Assembly (NCBI GenBank): GCA_022925895.1
Contig: JAKSYS010000128.1
Coordinates: forward strand, 1 to 64,000
Direction of reading: 5' to 3'
DNA: 64,000 bases
Source: Fragilaria crotonensis
Lineage: Eukaryota; Bacillariophyta; Fragilariophyceae; Fragilariales; Fragilariaceae
A model generated the notes under the pieces. That model did not search any database. It was given only the letters and a program-made list of their open reading frames with translations, and was not told the DNA's origin. Shown piece after piece: positions 62,612 to 64,000 of the stretch (its first letter is position 1; the number at the start of each line of letters is the position of its first letter). Position numbers and translations under genes: made by a program.

Positions 62612-63181
62612 CAGGGGTGTCCTATTTAAGGCGGGCGCCTTAATTTTGGGGCCAATCGCCTTTTTGAAGCCTTGAAATAGCGCCTTAAATAAGGTCCTGT
62701 AGATTCTACGCTACAAACATACCATCGTGTAGAATTGTACGTGTAAGTTTGTACGGAGCATTCTCGTAGCATAGTACGACAGTACTCCAGTAGATAATAA
62801 ACAACATACAGTAGACATGGATACAGTACCTTGTTGTACAGTACTCCAGTATATCCGTAGCCAGTAGCAAGATGCTTTACTTGGACTTGGAACTCAACTG
62901 TTGCAGTGAAAAAAGCTGAAACAATTGAAGTTACTTCCATGATTGTTCATGGTGAGCTGTGAGGTCTGTTGGCAGTGTTATTTTCATGATGGACTGAAGT
63001 GGGGATGAGCGTTGCAGCTGCTCTGTACAGTCATGAACCTTAACTCTAAATCCCCAAAACCCTAACCCCTAACCCCCACCGCCTTACACCGCCTTTTTGA
63101 AGGTCCAAAAAAGCGCCTATATTAACTAATTAAGGCGCTGCTAGGCGCGCCGGCCCGGTCGCCTTAAATAGGACACCCCTG
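62612..63181. mobile_element. hAT-type MITE
   Basis: A 570-bp non-autonomous element with terminal inverted repeats CAGGGGTGTCCTATTTAAGG, flanked by a perfect 8-bp duplication AATATATT (62604-62611 and 63182-63189). The 8-bp duplication and CAGGGGTG ends are diagnostic for hAT. Subterminal GCGCCTT/AAGGCGC hexamers recur at both ends. It has no coding capacity. A short CCCTAA-like run lies at about 63055-63078. It sits inside a unit of the palindromic array. Confidence 0.88.
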
Positions 63182-63316
63182 AATATATTGTATTGTCAGG
63201 TCGGACCAATACAATATATTGTATTATCAGATCGAACCAATACAATATATTGTATTGCCAGATCGAACCAATACAATATATTGTTAACAATATATTGCAA
63301 TATATTATAATACAAT
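63182..63316. repeat. Third block of the palindromic AT array
   Basis: Four units of the ACAATATATTGT palindrome with TCAG(A/G)TCGAACC linkers, followed by TTAACAATATATTGCAATATATTATAA. Confidence 0.7.
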
Positions 63317-63627
63317 ACTAGTGGGTTCCTCACAACTGATCGGAGGCGTATGATACATACTGGTGTTTACAGTAGCATTTGTGAAACAACCTGTTTACAG
63401 CAAATTCGATGACTATTCCGTCCAGTAGCTTTGAATTCCTACAGTACGGTACTACAGTAATGTAGGACACTGTCGTTTCAACATAAATTACCGTCGATTT
63501 ATGTACTGTAGACCTGTAGTACATGTAATCCACGTAACAGTACAACAGTACCCCAGAGTGGTCATACTCCGTAACAGACACACACACACACACACGCACA
63601 AACCAAATTTAAAAAGGAGTAGGATAT
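63317..63627 (+). repeat. Dispersed non-autonomous repeat, copy 3
   Basis: It starts ACTAGTGGGTTCCTCACA and ends with CCCCAGAGTGGTCATACTCC, a CACACA microsatellite and GGAGTAGGATAT. It keeps the half that copy 2 lost (TTTACAGTAGCATTTGTGAA to CGTAACAG) and lacks the outer 100 bp that copy 2 keeps. Confidence 0.75.
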
Positions 63628-63849
63628 TGTTGCGCATCCCTGCTATATATCACATGTTCATATCATATATACTATATGATCACACGAAGATCGGCTCCAC
63701 GTGAAGTGCCATACAGAGTACATTGGATGTCGATCCAAAATCCTAATATTCAATCATGACGTCATCGTTGTTTGACTGGTTCGACTAATAAACATTGTAG
63801 TCGGACGAGTCAGTAATGTGTGTGCAGTATGAGGAGTAAATTAGGCCTC
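63628..63849. other. Intergenic sequence between repeats
   Basis: It begins with TTGCGCATCCCT (63630-63641), the inverse of AGGGATGCGCA at 62161, so an outer element may span 62161-63641. Otherwise no gene or repeat is recognised. Confidence 0.35.
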
Positions 63850-64000
63850 GGCAGGGTAAGGCAATTACCTTTTACCCTTCTGGTAAAGGGTAATGGTAAG
63901 GGTAAAGGTAACAACTTTCCTTAAAGGGTAATGGTAGAGACTTTTTTCACCTTTACCTTTTCAAAGGGTAAAGGTAATCGTTTCAATTACCAGGGTAATT
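63850..64000. repeat. GGTAAAGG-rich fold-back repeat, cut by the window end
   Basis: Multiple copies of GGTAAAGGGTAATGG and its complement TTACCTTTTACCCTT occur in opposing orientation. Together they can form long hairpins. The right end is outside the window, so its class and length are unknown. Confidence 0.6.

Noticed and set aside
63055-63080. A chromosome end (CCCTAA repeats)
   Set aside because: Only two or three imperfect units, embedded in a MITE with coding-like and repeat sequence on both sides.

Overview
The window looks like nuclear DNA of a diatom (probably pennate). The evidence is: pre-proteins with bipartite plastid or thylakoid-lumen targeting; large LRR proteins carrying the cysteine module typical of diatoms; a Copia element of the diatom CoDi type; few, short GT-AG introns (about 64-300 bp); and tight gene spacing on both strands. 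There are no bacterial operons, rRNA genes or CRISPR arrays.

Layout: 0-2.3 kb holds a decayed SAM/repeat-domain gene and a small membrane protein. 3.2-21.6 kb is a housekeeping stretch: serine carboxypeptidase, a giant LRR protein, a VOC/glyoxalase-fold enzyme facing a TRIP4-like zinc-finger protein, a decayed DOT1-like methyltransferase, a flavin-reductase-like protein, a zinc-finger/pseudouridine synthase, a Cox5b-like subunit, a lumenal FKBP, a proteasome beta-3-like protein, a truncated haemoglobin and a thioredoxin. 21.8-30.4 kb holds two full-length DNA transposons: a pogo/Tc1-like element with TA duplications and a PIF/Harbinger element with TAA duplications. 30.5-50.8 kb returns to host genes: tRNA-Thr(CGT), an unknown protein, an SLC35B-type nucleotide-sugar transporter, a lumenal protein, a four-exon patatin-like phospholipase, a Lon-N-domain protein, an ankyrin/UBA protein, a PH-START-acyltransferase-like fusion, an endonuclease III and a BRAP2-like E3 ligase. 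50.9-57.5 kb is a young Copia element. 58.3-62.0 kb holds a GH30 glucosylceramidase and a lumenal cyclophilin-like protein. 62.1-64.0 kb is nested repeats, including an hAT-type MITE with an 8-bp duplication.

Two features run across the window. First, intergenic DNA is strongly enriched in GTAC-centred palindromes. Second, many conserved host genes are interrupted by isolated one-base frame breaks while neighbours of similar length are intact; this may be real decay or residual assembly indels. Features broken this way are flagged. The most unusual genes are the PH-START-transmembrane-acyltransferase-like fusion, a proteasome beta-3 homologue with an apparent signal peptide, an endonuclease III without its iron-sulfur cysteines, and a Cox5b-like protein without its zinc cysteines.
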